44,646 bases of DNA from Opitutaceae bacterium (GTDB lineage Bacteria > Verrucomicrobiota > Verrucomicrobiia > Opitutales > Opitutaceae): contig JAEUGZ010000067.1 of the NCBI GenBank assembly GCA_016794725.1, positions 1 through 44,646 on the forward strand. Direction: 5' to 3'. Below, piece by piece: positions 25,059-34,171 of the stretch. The translations under genes were made by a program, and so were the position numbers. Below the pieces are notes generated by a model, which had not been told where the DNA came from, ran no database searches, and saw only the letters and a list, made by a program, of their open reading frames with translations. How positions within the stretch are numbered: the first letter of the stretch is position 1; the number at the start of each line of letters is the position of its first letter.

Positions 25059-26243
25059 CTAGGTGAGCATGCGCACGCGTCGGTCTTTTCGGGGAAATTG
25101 CAGGGTCACCACGGTGCCCACACCCTCTTTGCTTTCGATTCCGACCTGACCGCCGTGTTCGCGGAGGATGCGCTGCACAATCATCAGGCCCAGTCCGTGC
25201 CCGCCGGCCTTGGTGGTGTGGTAGGGCTGAAACATCCGCACCAGGTCCGCCTGCTTGATTCCGCTGCCGGTGTCGCCAAATACGACGCTGACAAAATCGT
25301 CGTCCGCCGCCGCACCGATGCGCAACCGCCCCCCCGGCGACATCGCTTCCATGGCATTCTTGATGATGTTGAAGAAAACCTGCTTCACCTGATTCCGATC
25401 AGCCATGACGACCGGCAGGCGCGCCTGCGTCTCTGCCTCCACCTGGATGCCACGATCCTCCAATTCGTTCTGTTGGAAACGGAGCACGTCGGCCAGAACT
25501 TCCGCAAGATCGGTTTCAACGAGGCTCGGCGGACTGGGACGGAGGGCCTCGAGAAAATTGCTGATGATTCCGTCGAGGCGTTGCACTTCAGCCTGGCAGA
25601 CGGCAACCGACTCCGCCAGCGCCAGGGCGTCCTTGTCCTTGGCCGACGGACGGAGCTTCTTGATGCGCCGGTCCATGAGCTGCAGGTGGATCGTGAGCGA
25701 ATTGAGAGGATTGCCGAGTTCGTGCGCGACACTGGCCGCGAGGAGCAGCACCGAAGACGTCCTTTCATTCTCGATACGCTGTTCCGTCGACTCCTTGTCC
25801 CGGGTGATGTCGGTCAAAATGACAACGAACTTTCGCCCACCGGTCTTCTTGGCCTCGGACTTGAAGGGCACCATGTAGAGCCGGACAATCTTCGGCTCAG
25901 GGTAGGTCAGCTCAAACTCGCGGGCCATGACCGGCAGGGCCGCATCGTCATCCATGAGGACGCCCAGGGACGGCCGCAGTCCGGGCACAAGTCGCCACAG
26001 GGTTTGCCCGGCCAGCTCATCCTCGGAGCCGAGCCCGATCAACCGGTGAGTCGCAGCGTTGGCGTAAGCGATTACTCCTTCGGCATCGATCACGAGGACG
26101 CCTTCCTGAAGCACATTGAAGATGTCCTCGAACAAGGCCCGTTCCCGGGCCAATCGTTGCACGAGGTTGGTCAGATTGATCGTGTCGAGCTGGTCAAGCC
26201 GGCCGAGCACGCGATCCAACGAGGTGTTGCGCTTGGTCGCCAT
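25059..26243 (-). CDS. Soluble PAS-domain sensor histidine kinase
   Basis: 394 residues without a signal or membrane helix, so cytoplasmic. A PAS domain spans about 40-148 (EGVLVIDAEGVIAYANAA, FVVILTDITRDKE). HisKA follows with His174 (SVAHELGNPLNSL). The ATPase domain has the N-box NIIKNAMEAM, G1 DTGSGI and G2 GGHGLGLMI. It starts 12 bases after the rnhB stop and is followed by the NtrC-type regulator, its obvious partner. The signal is unknown; cytoplasmic PAS kinases of this type often sense redox, nitrogen or metabolic state. Confidence 0.92.
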   Translation of the reverse strand: MATKRNTSLDRVLGRLDQLDTINLTNLVQRLARERALFEDIFNVLQEGVLVIDAEGVIAYANAATHRLIGLGSEDELAGQTLWRLVPGLRPSLGVLMDDDAALPVMAREFELTYPEPKIVRLYMVPFKSEAKKTGGRKFVVILTDITRDKESTEQRIENERTSSVLLLAASVAHELGNPLNSLTIHLQLMDRRIKKLRPSAKDKDALALAESVAVCQAEVQRLDGIISNFLEALRPSPPSLVETDLAEVLADVLRFQQNELEDRGIQVEAETQARLPVVMADRNQVKQVFFNIIKNAMEAMSPGGRLRIGAAADDDFVSVVFGDTGSGIKQADLVRMFQPYHTTKAGGHGLGLMIVQRILREHGGQVGIESKEGVGTVVTLQFPRKDRRVRMLT

Positions 26244-26255
26244 GGGGAAGGTGGT

Positions 26256-27017
26256 TCAGGAGTCGCCGAGAAAGTCCATCTGTGCCGGGTCGGTCTGGCC
26301 GGCCATCAGCTTGCGAAGGAACATTTCCCGATGCTGCCGCGAAGGACCGAGCCGAAGCACCGCGTCCCGGTGTTCGTCGGTGCCATAACCCTTGTGTTGG
26401 GCAAACCCATAGCCTGGGATTTCTGTGTCCATCGCCGTCATGATTCGATCGCGGGTCACTTTCGCGACAATCGAAGCCATGGCGATGCACAAGGAGCGGG
26501 CGTCACCGGTCACCACGGCCACATGGGGATACGGAAAATGCTTCAGCGGCAGTCCGTCGATGAGAATTTTCGCCGAAACCTGGGGCTGGTAGGATGCGAT
26601 CTCTTCGGCCGAGGCAAACAAGTCCGGCTCCACGGTGCGGACAAATGCAGAGGGCGGGTGAATGCCCTCCAAGGCGCGACGCATGGCGAGTTTCGTGGCG
26701 CCGAGGATATTGTGGATCTCGATCTCCGACACATCCGCCAGGCCGCAGTTGGCGTGAATCAGTCCGTCGTTCGCCAGTTCCTCGAAGCTGTTCCACAGCG
26801 ATTCCCGCTCCGCCGGCGTCAGCTGCTTTGAGTCATTGATCCGACGCACATTCGTATCCACCCAGCGGCTGTTGAGGAAATCACGCGTCACCACCACCGC
26901 GGCCGCCACCACCGGTCCGGCGAGGGCGCCCCGCCCCACCTCGTCGACGCCGATCAGCTCTGACACCCCCTCGAGGTGCTTGAGATCGAAGCCGCGCAGC
27001 TGGCGTCGTTTGGCCAT
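26256..27017 (-). CDS. rnhB: Ribonuclease HII
   Basis: 253 residues, a little longer than the family norm of about 200-230. The active-site opening is GVDEVGRGALAGPVVAAAV with Asp25-Glu26; INDSKQLTPAERESLW and SIVAKVTRDRIM carry the other conserved residues. It cuts RNA in DNA hybrids, including single misinserted ribonucleotides, in the cytoplasm. It sits 21 bases after the RNase HIII gene and 12 bases before the histidine kinase, so all four leftward genes may be one operon. Confidence 0.93.
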   Translation of the reverse strand: MAKRRQLRGFDLKHLEGVSELIGVDEVGRGALAGPVVAAAVVVTRDFLNSRWVDTNVRRINDSKQLTPAERESLWNSFEELANDGLIHANCGLADVSEIEIHNILGATKLAMRRALEGIHPPSAFVRTVEPDLFASAEEIASYQPQVSAKILIDGLPLKHFPYPHVAVVTGDARSLCIAMASIVAKVTRDRIMTAMDTEIPGYGFAQHKGYGTDEHRDAVLRLGPSRQHREMFLRKLMAGQTDPAQMDFLGDS

Positions 27018-27038
27018 GGGTACGACTCAAGAGGAGCG

Positions 27039-28049
27039 TCACCACTCCATTTTCTCTTTGGGAGCGGGCAAAGGAAGTTCGTCCAACTTGCCCGCCGCCT
27101 GCACCACCTCGTAGGCCGTGCGGAAGTGCAGTTTGGCAAAATCACCCAGCGCCTTTGCACCGAATCGCGCAATGATCTCGGCACCCTGTTTCTTCACCTG
27201 GGAGCTGGCGCCTTTCTGAAGCTTTTCCCCAAAGCGAAGCGACAGTTTGTGCATTTCCCGCACGTATGCGGCCCGGGCCACCACGGACGCTGCAGCCACC
27301 ACCGGATCTTCTTCCGCCTTGGTGCGCATTTTCAGTTCAAACTCCTTCACGCCCTTTTTCGCCAGTTCGCGCTGGACCAGGGGTTGTTCAGAAAACTGGT
27401 CAAGCAACCCCCAGGCCACGGGACGCTCGGCGAGCGCCTGCTGCAACGCCGTGCCATGCAGCCAGGCCAAAAGCAGGTTCAGATTCGCCCGAGGACGCGA
27501 CATCAACTCGTTGTATTTGGGCATGCTGCAATAGCACGTCTTCACCACGACCCCATGCGTAGCCCGGATCAGCTCGTCGAGTTTCAGGATCTGGCTCTCG
27601 GAAATCTTCTTGGAATCCTGCACGCCTGCCTTCCGCCAAGCCTCGATCATTGTCTTCTGGCCAATGACCGTTGCCGCAATGACGGGGCCGAAAAAGTCAC
27701 CCTTGCCGCTCTCATCCAAACCAGCATGAGCCTCAAACCACTCCGGATGAAGTACTTCGTCATAACCCAGCTTGGGCGCCTTGGTGACTTCCGGTTCGAT
27801 CGTCATTGTGACGAAGTCTTCCGTGCCCTTGCCGGCAATCACAACTTTCCCGCTGTTGTAAGCCGTGACATTGCAATCGGTTCCTTTGAACGCATATCGA
27901 GCATACTCCACTTCAAACGGAGCCCATCCGCGCTTCACCAGGATCTCCCGCAGCCTGCCCATCTGCGCATCATCTAGCTTTACCGTATAGGTGCTCAGCT
28001 TTTTGGGAGAGTCGGCGGCGGCATCATCGTCGCGTCTTTTCTTCGGCAT
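27039..28049 (-). CDS. rnhC: Ribonuclease HIII
   Basis: 336 residues from the ATG at 28049 (MPKKRRDDD); an open upstream extension would run into the mutY start. An N-terminal TBP-like substrate-binding domain (about 18-88, TYTVKLDD...GKVVIAGKGTEDF) is diagnostic of RNase HIII. The catalytic domain begins AGLDESGKGDFFGPV with Asp112-Glu113, followed by DSKKISES and EDPVVAAASVVARAAYV. It resolves RNA-DNA hybrids such as R-loops and Okazaki primers. Few genomes carry HIII next to HII; here they are 21 bases apart. Confidence 0.92.
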   Translation of the reverse strand: MPKKRRDDDAAADSPKKLSTYTVKLDDAQMGRLREILVKRGWAPFEVEYARYAFKGTDCNVTAYNSGKVVIAGKGTEDFVTMTIEPEVTKAPKLGYDEVLHPEWFEAHAGLDESGKGDFFGPVIAATVIGQKTMIEAWRKAGVQDSKKISESQILKLDELIRATHGVVVKTCYCSMPKYNELMSRPRANLNLLLAWLHGTALQQALAERPVAWGLLDQFSEQPLVQRELAKKGVKEFELKMRTKAEEDPVVAAASVVARAAYVREMHKLSLRFGEKLQKGASSQVKKQGAEIIARFGAKALGDFAKLHFRTAYEVVQAAGKLDELPLPAPKEKMEW

Positions 28050-28143
28050 GGTGGTGTAAGACCCGCGATCAGGCACGAATTCATCAGAAAAATGAACCCA
28101 AGACTTCTGACCCGACCGTTTTTGTGTCTTTTCGTCTCCCAAC
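28050..28143. promoter_or_regulatory. Divergent promoter region rnhC/mutY
   Basis: 94 bases separate the start codons of two divergent nucleic-acid repair genes, so promoters for both must lie here or overlap the genes. AT-rich patches (GAATTCATCAGAAAAATGAA and GTTTTTGTGTCTTTT) are present, but I cannot assign convincing -10/-35 boxes. Confidence 0.4.
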
Positions 28144-29211
28144 GTGCCACCCACCGATCCGGACTCGATCCAACACGCAACTGAAGCTTTCCAGAACGCG
28201 CTTCTGACCTGGTACCGAAAACACCAGCGAGCGCTGCCGTGGAGGACGCAACCATCTCTTTATAAAACAGTTGTCAGTGAGTTCATGCTGCAGCAAACGC
28301 AGGTGAAAACCATGTTGCCCTACTTTGCCCGGTGGTTGGCGGCTTTTCCGGATTTTCCGAGCCTGGCAAGCGCGGGAGAAGAGGTGGTCCTCAAACAGTG
28401 GGAGGGCCTGGGGTACTACTCGCGCGCGCGCAATCTACATAAACTTGCGAAAACTTGGGTAACCCTGGATCCCCCTCCCACCGATACGGAAGGTTGGCAG
28501 GCGCTTCCTGGAGTGGGACCCTACACGGCGGCTGCAGTGGTTAGCATGACCTTCGGTACGCCGGCAGCGTGCGTGGATGGCAACGTGGTCCGGATCCTCG
28601 CTCGCCTTACGGCGGACTCGACTCCGTTTCGAGACAGTGCGAGCGCGGCGAAAGCTTTGCGACCGCTGGCGGAGCAGCTGCTCAGCCGCAGCAATCCCGG
28701 CGATCACAACCAGGCCATGATGGAACTCGGCGCCACGGTCTGCCACCGTCAATCGCCTCTTTGTCTCACCTGTCCGGTTCGGCGCTTCTGCCGAGCCTCG
28801 CGCCAGGGCGAACCCGAGGCCTTTCCCCGGTTAGCGGCAAAGAAGATAGAACAAAGGTCCGTTGTTCGCGTCTGGCACGAGAAGGCCGGTCGCCTGCTCC
28901 TGCATCGCGCCCACGAACAGGCGAAACGCCTCGCCAACCTGCATGAACTGCCCACTCCCCTTCACCTCGGATTGGACGAGGAGTCGGTCACGGCAGGATC
29001 CACGCTGATGGCCGTCAAGAAGCGCGGCATCACTCGCTACGCCATCACTGAATCCATTTACCGAATGGAGGCCCTGCCGACTCCCGAGTTCACCTCGTCC
29101 GAGCTGGTTTGGGTGAACCTTGCCCAACTGGAATCCATCACCCTGTCGGGCCCTCACAAACGCTGGATCGGTGAACTGGTCGGCAAAGGCGGTCCCGACC
29201 CTGCGCGCTAG
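28144..29211 (+). CDS. mutY: A/G-specific adenine glycosylase MutY
   Basis: 355 residues from a GTG at 28144; no ATG fits before the catalytic domain. Catalytic Glu46 (SEFMLQQTQV), helix-hairpin-helix LPGVGPYTAAAV (121-132) and Asp145 (VDGNVVRI) are present. The [4Fe-4S] cluster cysteines are 200, 207, 210 and 216 in the family spacing C-x6-C-x2-C-x5-C. A NUDIX-like 8-oxoguanine recognition domain follows from about 235. It removes adenine mispaired with 8-oxoguanine. Divergent from the rnhC-rnhB-kinase-regulator group. Confidence 0.95.
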   Translation: MPPTDPDSIQHATEAFQNALLTWYRKHQRALPWRTQPSLYKTVVSEFMLQQTQVKTMLPYFARWLAAFPDFPSLASAGEEVVLKQWEGLGYYSRARNLHKLAKTWVTLDPPPTDTEGWQALPGVGPYTAAAVVSMTFGTPAACVDGNVVRILARLTADSTPFRDSASAAKALRPLAEQLLSRSNPGDHNQAMMELGATVCHRQSPLCLTCPVRRFCRASRQGEPEAFPRLAAKKIEQRSVVRVWHEKAGRLLLHRAHEQAKRLANLHELPTPLHLGLDEESVTAGSTLMAVKKRGITRYAITESIYRMEALPTPEFTSSELVWVNLAQLESITLSGPHKRWIGELVGKGGPDPAR

Positions 29212-29244
29212 GCTGCGTCGGCGGTCGCCTCCGTAACCCCGCCG

Positions 29245-30237
29245 CTACGGCTTCTTCTCCGCGGGAGCTTTCCCCGTCGCCGCCGGCGGTCCCGACCCTG
29301 GGCCAAAGGGAGGAGGCGGCAAATAGGGTGGCAACGTATTGGCCTGCGGTGTCACCCGATCGATATTGGGGGTCACATCCGCATCCACCCGGCCAAGTGC
29401 CCAGTTCAAACCACCCGCCAGCACCGACTTGAAGGCGGGACTGGTCCAGATGTCCTCCCGGTGTCCCATGCTCGTGTAGAACACGCGGCCGCGGCCATGG
29501 AGGCGCGCCCAGGTGGCCGGGTACCGCGGACGCTCGTAGTCCGAACCTTTCATACCGGCGGTCTCCTGCACCAGCAGGACATGCAAATCGGGCGAGAAGT
29601 TTTTCAATGAATACCACTCTTCATGGGGGCCAAAGTCCGCCCCAATGGCCTCCATGCCCGGAAAGCGCGGATCGACGAGAATCATGCGGGCGGGCTGTTG
29701 GGCACCGTGCTTGATGAACGACGCACCGATCATCTTGCCGTAGGGATCCACTCGATCACCGTCGCTCTGAAATCGCGCCGGTCCGTGATCCTTGTTGCCG
29801 GGCGGATGAAACGTGTCGGTCGCGCTGTGGGTTCCAACGAATCCCTTGCCCTGCTCAATCGCACGTAGAAAGGCGGCCTTGCCCTCCGCCGTCATGGGCG
29901 GATTGCCATCCCCCCGTTTCTCATCGTTTTTCGCCAGGGTCAGATCGCCGCTGGTGTAGAAAAAATAGGCATCGAACTGGGCGAGGTACGAGTCGCTGAA
30001 AAGACTGCCATCCTTCGAAAAGGTGAACTCGATGTTGTACTTTTCGCCCAGCTCCTGAAGCACCGCGAACGCAAAGCCAGGCCTGCCGTCCGCCAGCTTG
30101 AGCTTGATTGCGTCATGCTCGAAACCCGAGGCCTTGCTGAAGAACAGGACCTTCTTGCGGGGAAAGTCAGCAGCGAGGCCTGCCGTGGCCAACAGGCAGC
30201 CCAAAAGTACAAAACGGACACGCGCAGGGAAAAACAT
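29245..30237 (-). CDS. Secreted ThuA-like protein
   Basis: 330 residues from the ATG at 30237, giving a signal peptide (FVLLGCLLATAGLAADF). ThuA fold (PF06283, class I glutamine-amidotransferase-like): KVLFFSKASGFEHDAI, YFFYTSGDLTL, GKGFVGTHSATDTFH, and VFYTSMGHREDIW with the typical conserved Gly-His. The C-terminal 45 residues are Pro-rich (LPPYLPPPPFGPGSGPP) and probably unfolded. ThuA proteins are linked genetically to trehalose and 3-keto-sugar use; the molecular role is uncertain. Two DUF1080 genes in the same window fit that theme. Confidence 0.85.
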   Translation of the reverse strand: MFFPARVRFVLLGCLLATAGLAADFPRKKVLFFSKASGFEHDAIKLKLADGRPGFAFAVLQELGEKYNIEFTFSKDGSLFSDSYLAQFDAYFFYTSGDLTLAKNDEKRGDGNPPMTAEGKAAFLRAIEQGKGFVGTHSATDTFHPPGNKDHGPARFQSDGDRVDPYGKMIGASFIKHGAQQPARMILVDPRFPGMEAIGADFGPHEEWYSLKNFSPDLHVLLVQETAGMKGSDYERPRYPATWARLHGRGRVFYTSMGHREDIWTSPAFKSVLAGGLNWALGRVDADVTPNIDRVTPQANTLPPYLPPPPFGPGSGPPAATGKAPAEKKP

Positions 30238-30432
30238 CGGGAATGGGGTCGGAATAGATGGGTCTCGCCAACCGGTCAATCGGATGAGCTTTGATTCCCG
30301 CGTTCAACCGCAATCCGAGCCGCCGACGCTGAACGTAAACAAGACCGGTTGAACCCCGTTCCGCGATCCCATGCGGTCCGCCATCGACTTGATTCCGGCG
30401 AGCACTACGGTCGAACCCGTCCCTCGTTTCCC

Positions 30433-31755
30433 ATGAACTTCTCCCCCATCGGTCGATGGTTGATCCTCCTCGCCGGTCTGCTCCCGGCCTACTCGCAACC
30501 GGCAAACAAGGTCACAGCCTTTGTGGGTGCCTCCGTTTTGCCGATGGATTCAGAACGGATCCTGTCGGATCAGGTCGTGATTGTCGAAGGCGATCGCATT
30601 GCCAGCCTGGGCTCCCGTGCGACCACTCCGGTTCCCGCTGGAGCGAACGTCATTGAGGCGAGCGGCAAATTCCTCATGCCGGGTTTGGGGGAAATGCACG
30701 GCCACAATCCCCCCATCGGATCAAGTCCGGCCTACGTGGAGAGCATCTATTTCCTCTTTCTCGCCAACGGCGTCACCACCGTCCGCGGCATGCTCGGCTG
30801 GCCGGGACAAATCGAGCTGCGTGACCAGGTCAAGTCGGGCAAGATCCTCGGACCATCGCTGATCCTGGCAGGACCGAGTTTCAGCGGCGCGACGGTCACG
30901 TCGCCGCAGGCCGCCGAACAGCGGGTGCGTGATCAGAAGCGCGAGGGATGGGATCTGATCAAGGTGCACCCCGGACTGCGGCGTGACAGCTATGATGCCA
31001 TGGCCACAGTGGCCGATCAGTTGGGACTCAGGTTCGCCGGACACATCCCCACCGAGGTCGGCCTGATTCACGCCATCGAACGCCGCCAGGAGACAATCGA
31101 TCATCTCGACGGGTACATGGAGTATTTGAACGGAGGAGACGGTCCGCTCGATCCCCGGAAGCTCGCCTCAGTGGTACAACTCACGCGCGAGACTCAAACC
31201 CGGGTCGTGCCGACGATGGTGCTTTGGGAGACAATTCTCGGGTCGGCTGACCTGCGGGTGATGGAAGCCTACCCTGAGTTGCGTTACATGCCAAAAGCCG
31301 AAGTCGACCGCTGGAAACGCTCCTATCGTGCGCGTCAGGACGATGCCAAATTTGACCGGGCCCGCGCTTTGCGCCTCGCTGCCAACCGAAAGGTCCTGCT
31401 CAAGGCCCTGCACGATGGCGGAGTTGACATTCTTTTTGGGACGGACGCGCCTCAACAATTTAGCGTTCCGGGCTTTTCCGTCCATCGTGAGCTGCGCGCC
31501 ATGGTTGAAGCCGGCCTGCCACCTTTCGCCGCTTTGCAGTCCGCCACACGCCAGGTGGGTACCTATTTGAAGACCACGGATCGCTTCGGGGTTGTTGCTC
31601 CTGGACAGAGGGCCGACCTCGTCCTTCTCGACGCCAACCCACTCGACGCCATCGGAAACTTCAGCCGTCAGGCCGGCGTCATGGTGCGCGGCCGGTGGCT
31701 CGATGCCACCACGATCCGCGAACGCCTCGCCTTACTCGCAGCGACCCAACAGTGA
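30433..31755 (+). CDS. Secreted metal-dependent amidohydrolase
   Basis: 440 residues from the ATG at 30433 with a signal peptide (WLILLAGLLPAYSQP). Amidohydrolase superfamily: N-terminal beta-sandwich FVGASVLPMDSERILSDQVV, metal site His89-Gly-His91 (GEMHGHNPP), KVHPGL, FAGHIPTEVG, DHLDG, and the final catalytic Asp in FGTDAPQ. C-terminal GVVAPGQRADLVLLDANPLD is the usual closing strand. Imidazolonepropionase/prolidase-like members hydrolyse amide or cyclic amide bonds; the substrate is not evident. A 4-base GTGA overlap with a possible GTG start of the methyltransferase suggests coupling. Confidence 0.88.
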   Translation: MNFSPIGRWLILLAGLLPAYSQPANKVTAFVGASVLPMDSERILSDQVVIVEGDRIASLGSRATTPVPAGANVIEASGKFLMPGLGEMHGHNPPIGSSPAYVESIYFLFLANGVTTVRGMLGWPGQIELRDQVKSGKILGPSLILAGPSFSGATVTSPQAAEQRVRDQKREGWDLIKVHPGLRRDSYDAMATVADQLGLRFAGHIPTEVGLIHAIERRQETIDHLDGYMEYLNGGDGPLDPRKLASVVQLTRETQTRVVPTMVLWETILGSADLRVMEAYPELRYMPKAEVDRWKRSYRARQDDAKFDRARALRLAANRKVLLKALHDGGVDILFGTDAPQQFSVPGFSVHRELRAMVEAGLPPFAALQSATRQVGTYLKTTDRFGVVAPGQRADLVLLDANPLDAIGNFSRQAGVMVRGRWLDATTIRERLALLAATQQ

Positions 31756-31796
31756 CTGGTCGAGACTCCGACCCCGCTCAGGCAACCCTCAGGGTC

Positions 31797-32507
31797 ATGT
31801 CCTCGCCATTTGAGCGCTTGGCCAAGTCCGCCAGCCAACGCTACCGCAGCGCGGGCGTGACGGCCTGGCAGTTTGCGCGGGGAAAACTGCTCGGCGATCC
31901 CGTGTACAGGGCGGTCTGGGAAGGCCCGTGGATCCGAGAGGGAACGGTGGTGGATCTGGGTTGCGGACAGGGACTGATGCTCTCGCTCTTCGCGGCGGCC
32001 CGAGAGCAGAGCGACCTCTATCCGAACCATGTCGCTCGGGACCAATGCAGGTTGATCGGCATCGAAACCCGCAGTCATGTCGCGAGCATCGCGCAAAACG
32101 CACTGGGTCACCACGCCGTCATTGTTAGCGGAGATGCCCGCTCGGTCACAATTCCCAGATGTCGCACACTTCTGCTTTTCGATGTCCTGCATATGATGAA
32201 TGCGTCTGACCAGGAGGCGCTCCTGCTTCAGGCTCTCGCCGCGCTGGAGGACTTGGGTGTGATCATTGTTCGCGAGGCAGACGCGAACGCAGGCTGGCGT
32301 TTTCGTCTCGTGCAGTGGGCAAATCGTGCCAAAGCCCTCCTGAAAGGCTACTCCTCACGGTCTTTCCACTTCCGCTCGGGAGCCGGATGGAGGTCGTGGT
32401 TGGAGGGGCACGGTCTCAAGGTGGAATCCTCGCCGATGTACGCCGGCACACCGTTTGGCAATCACCTGTTCGTCGCCCGGCGCAAGGACATCTCGACTGG
32501 GGTGTAG
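31797..32507 (+). CDS. Class I SAM-dependent methyltransferase
   Basis: 236 residues from the ATG at 31797 (MSSPFERLAKSASQRY). Alternatively a GTG at 31752 overlaps the amidohydrolase stop by 4 bases and adds 15 residues. Glycine-rich SAM loop is VVDLGCGQGLMLSL (about 48-61). Later motifs are LIGIETRSHVASIAQ and TLLLFDVLHMMNA, then a helical region and a final beta hairpin (NHLFVARRK). The opening ARGKLLGDPVYRAV is typical of methyltransferases found with lipid or polyketide-like fatty-acid genes, but no such genes are here. Substrate unknown. Confidence 0.8.
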   Translation: MSSPFERLAKSASQRYRSAGVTAWQFARGKLLGDPVYRAVWEGPWIREGTVVDLGCGQGLMLSLFAAAREQSDLYPNHVARDQCRLIGIETRSHVASIAQNALGHHAVIVSGDARSVTIPRCRTLLLFDVLHMMNASDQEALLLQALAALEDLGVIIVREADANAGWRFRLVQWANRAKALLKGYSSRSFHFRSGAGWRSWLEGHGLKVESSPMYAGTPFGNHLFVARRKDISTGV

Positions 32508-32542
32508 ATTGAGTCTTTCTCTCCTTGAACAGTTCCAAGTCC

Positions 32543-33466
32543 ATGAATCACCTCTCCTTCACACCCATCCTCGGCTTGCTGGCAGTCAGCGCACTTACCC
32601 TGGGGGCACAAACGGCACCGCCGCCGGCCCCGGTCGAGTCCCTTTCCAAGCCGGCTCGCGTGGACTTTCCGCAACCGAGTCCAAATGGGATCGTGAAGCA
32701 ACGCGTTGGCCGGACTGACATCGAGATTGTCTACGGCCGACCCAGTGTGCGAGGTCGCCCGATCTTTGGCAGTCTCGTGCCATTCGGCCAAGTGTGGCGC
32801 ACAGGCGCCAATCAGGCAACAAAGGTCTCGTTCAGCACCGCGGTCACTCTCAACGGCGTCGCCGTACCCGCGGGGGTGTACGAGTTGTTCACCCTGCCCG
32901 ATGTCACCTCCTGGACGATCATTGTCCACAAGGCCATGTCACAGTGGGGCGCCTACAAGTACGATGCCAAGAATGACGTGGTCCGTTTTCAGGCCACCCC
33001 GCTGCCACTCGCAACCCCCGTCGAAACCTTCACTTTGCAGATCGGAGACTTGCGCGACACTTCGGCGACGCTCTCACTGCTTTGGGACAGCACTCAGGTC
33101 CCTATTCACATTGAAGTGGATCTCGTCCCTTCCGTGGTTGCTGAAATCAAGGCAGCGTTCGAGGCTCCAGGACCCAAGACCGCGGGTTTGTACTTCGGGG
33201 CGGCCCAATTTTATCACGAGCACCGGCTCGATGATTCGCAGGCCCTAAAATGGGTGGGCGAGGCCGTACGCCTGAATCCGAAAGCACCCTACATGATGCT
33301 GCTCAAGGCCCGCCTTCACCAGCGGCTCAACCAGCCCGCCGAAGCGCGGACAGCAGCGCAGGCGTCAATCGAGCTGGGACTCGCCGCCGAGGGTCCCACG
33401 AGCAGCATTGCCGTTCAGGCTCGCCTGATTCTGACCGCGCTGGGGCAGCCAGCCCCTTCACCCTGA
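32543..33466 (+). CDS. Secreted DUF2911 protein with TPR-like tail
   Basis: 307 residues from the ATG at 32543. Signal peptide 1-20 (ILGLLAVSALTLGAQ). DUF2911 core at about 55-200: VYGRPSVRGRPIFGSLVPFGQVWRTGANQAT, VPAGVYELFTLPD, WTIIVHK and WGAYKYDAKNDVV. Residues about 220-305 are helical pairs of TPR character (YFGAAQFYHEH, ALKWVGEAVRLNPKAPYMMLLKARLHQ). Such proteins are common in Verrucomicrobiota and Bacteroidota; function unknown. Transcribed in the same direction as the methyltransferase, 35 bases after it. Confidence 0.85.
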   Translation: MNHLSFTPILGLLAVSALTLGAQTAPPPAPVESLSKPARVDFPQPSPNGIVKQRVGRTDIEIVYGRPSVRGRPIFGSLVPFGQVWRTGANQATKVSFSTAVTLNGVAVPAGVYELFTLPDVTSWTIIVHKAMSQWGAYKYDAKNDVVRFQATPLPLATPVETFTLQIGDLRDTSATLSLLWDSTQVPIHIEVDLVPSVVAEIKAAFEAPGPKTAGLYFGAAQFYHEHRLDDSQALKWVGEAVRLNPKAPYMMLLKARLHQRLNQPAEARTAAQASIELGLAAEGPTSSIAVQARLILTALGQPAPSP

Positions 33467-33470
33467 CGTT

Positions 33471-33493
33471 CCGGCGCGGGGCCTCCGCGCCGG
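33471..33493. terminator. Strong GC hairpin between convergent genes
   Basis: CCGGCGCGG (33471-33479) pairs perfectly with CCGCGCCGG (33485-33493) over a 5-base loop, 4 bases after the DUF2911 stop and before the convergent DUF5069 stop at 33512. There is no U-run, so it may terminate weakly or protect RNA ends in both directions. Confidence 0.5.
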
Positions 33494-33511
33494 CGCGGTG
33501 GTGCGAAGCGG

Positions 33512-33958
33512 CTACTTGAGCACGCTGTTGTGAAATGCCGTCCAATCGTCGAGGGCATTCAACTCGACGGCTGAACCCTGAACCGAACCATTGTCCGGAT
33601 ACCCCGCCGCGCCGAGGATCTCCTTGCGAAGATCGTCGCTGTGGTGGTAGCCCAGGATGGACTGGTTTAGCTTGTAGACGGAAGCGCGGTCCAGTTTTAC
33701 GCCGGGCTGCTCCTTCACCCAGGCTTCAAACTGACCGTAGCTCGGCTTTTTTTCCGCGACATAGGCCTTGACCGCATCGGCCGACAAACCAAGGCCAGCG
33801 ATGACCATCGAATCAAAGCCCTTGCCGATCCCGGGGTAGCCGGGCGCGAGTTTTCCACGGGCCTCAAGAGAGACCTTCAGCCAAAGCCGGGGCAGGTGCA
33901 ACACGCCCAGCGGACCGGACACATTGCAGGGAATCATCGGAATAATGGAATCACTCAT
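33512..33958 (-). CDS. DUF5069 protein
   Basis: 148 residues from the ATG at 33958 (MSDSIIPMIPCNVSGPLGVLHLPRLWLK). The opening 'GPLGVLHLPRLWLKVSLEARGKL' and the central 'GFDSMVIAGLGL' are typical of DUF5069, a small alpha-helical cytoplasmic family frequent in Verrucomicrobiota and Planctomycetota. No signal, metal motif or known domain partner is visible. Transcribed alone, divergent from trmO. Function unknown. Confidence 0.8.
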   Translation of the reverse strand: MSDSIIPMIPCNVSGPLGVLHLPRLWLKVSLEARGKLAPGYPGIGKGFDSMVIAGLGLSADAVKAYVAEKKPSYGQFEAWVKEQPGVKLDRASVYKLNQSILGYHHSDDLRKEILGAAGYPDNGSVQGSAVELNALDDWTAFHNSVLK

Positions 33959-34171
33959 GGTTGTGCGTATAGACCGCATTGGGGGGACGACCTCGTGCCC
34001 GCGGTGAAGCGACGAGGAGGGGAAAGTCCCAAGACTAGGGGCGGCCCTTCTGGTTGCAATCTCCGGACCAAAAAAACTCTGCCGAGCTGAGGTTTCAGTC
34101 GCAAGGGATCGCCAAACGCTCCTCTACTTGAACGAGCGACTGCTTTTCTCCCGCATCTCGATCATCACGTC

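Noticed and set aside
24867-26831. 654-codon open frame antisense to the regulator, kinase and rnhB genes
   Set aside because: The leftward genes have complete catalytic motifs; the antisense frame is a by-product of GC-rich codon usage and has His/Arg-rich, unrecognisable translation.
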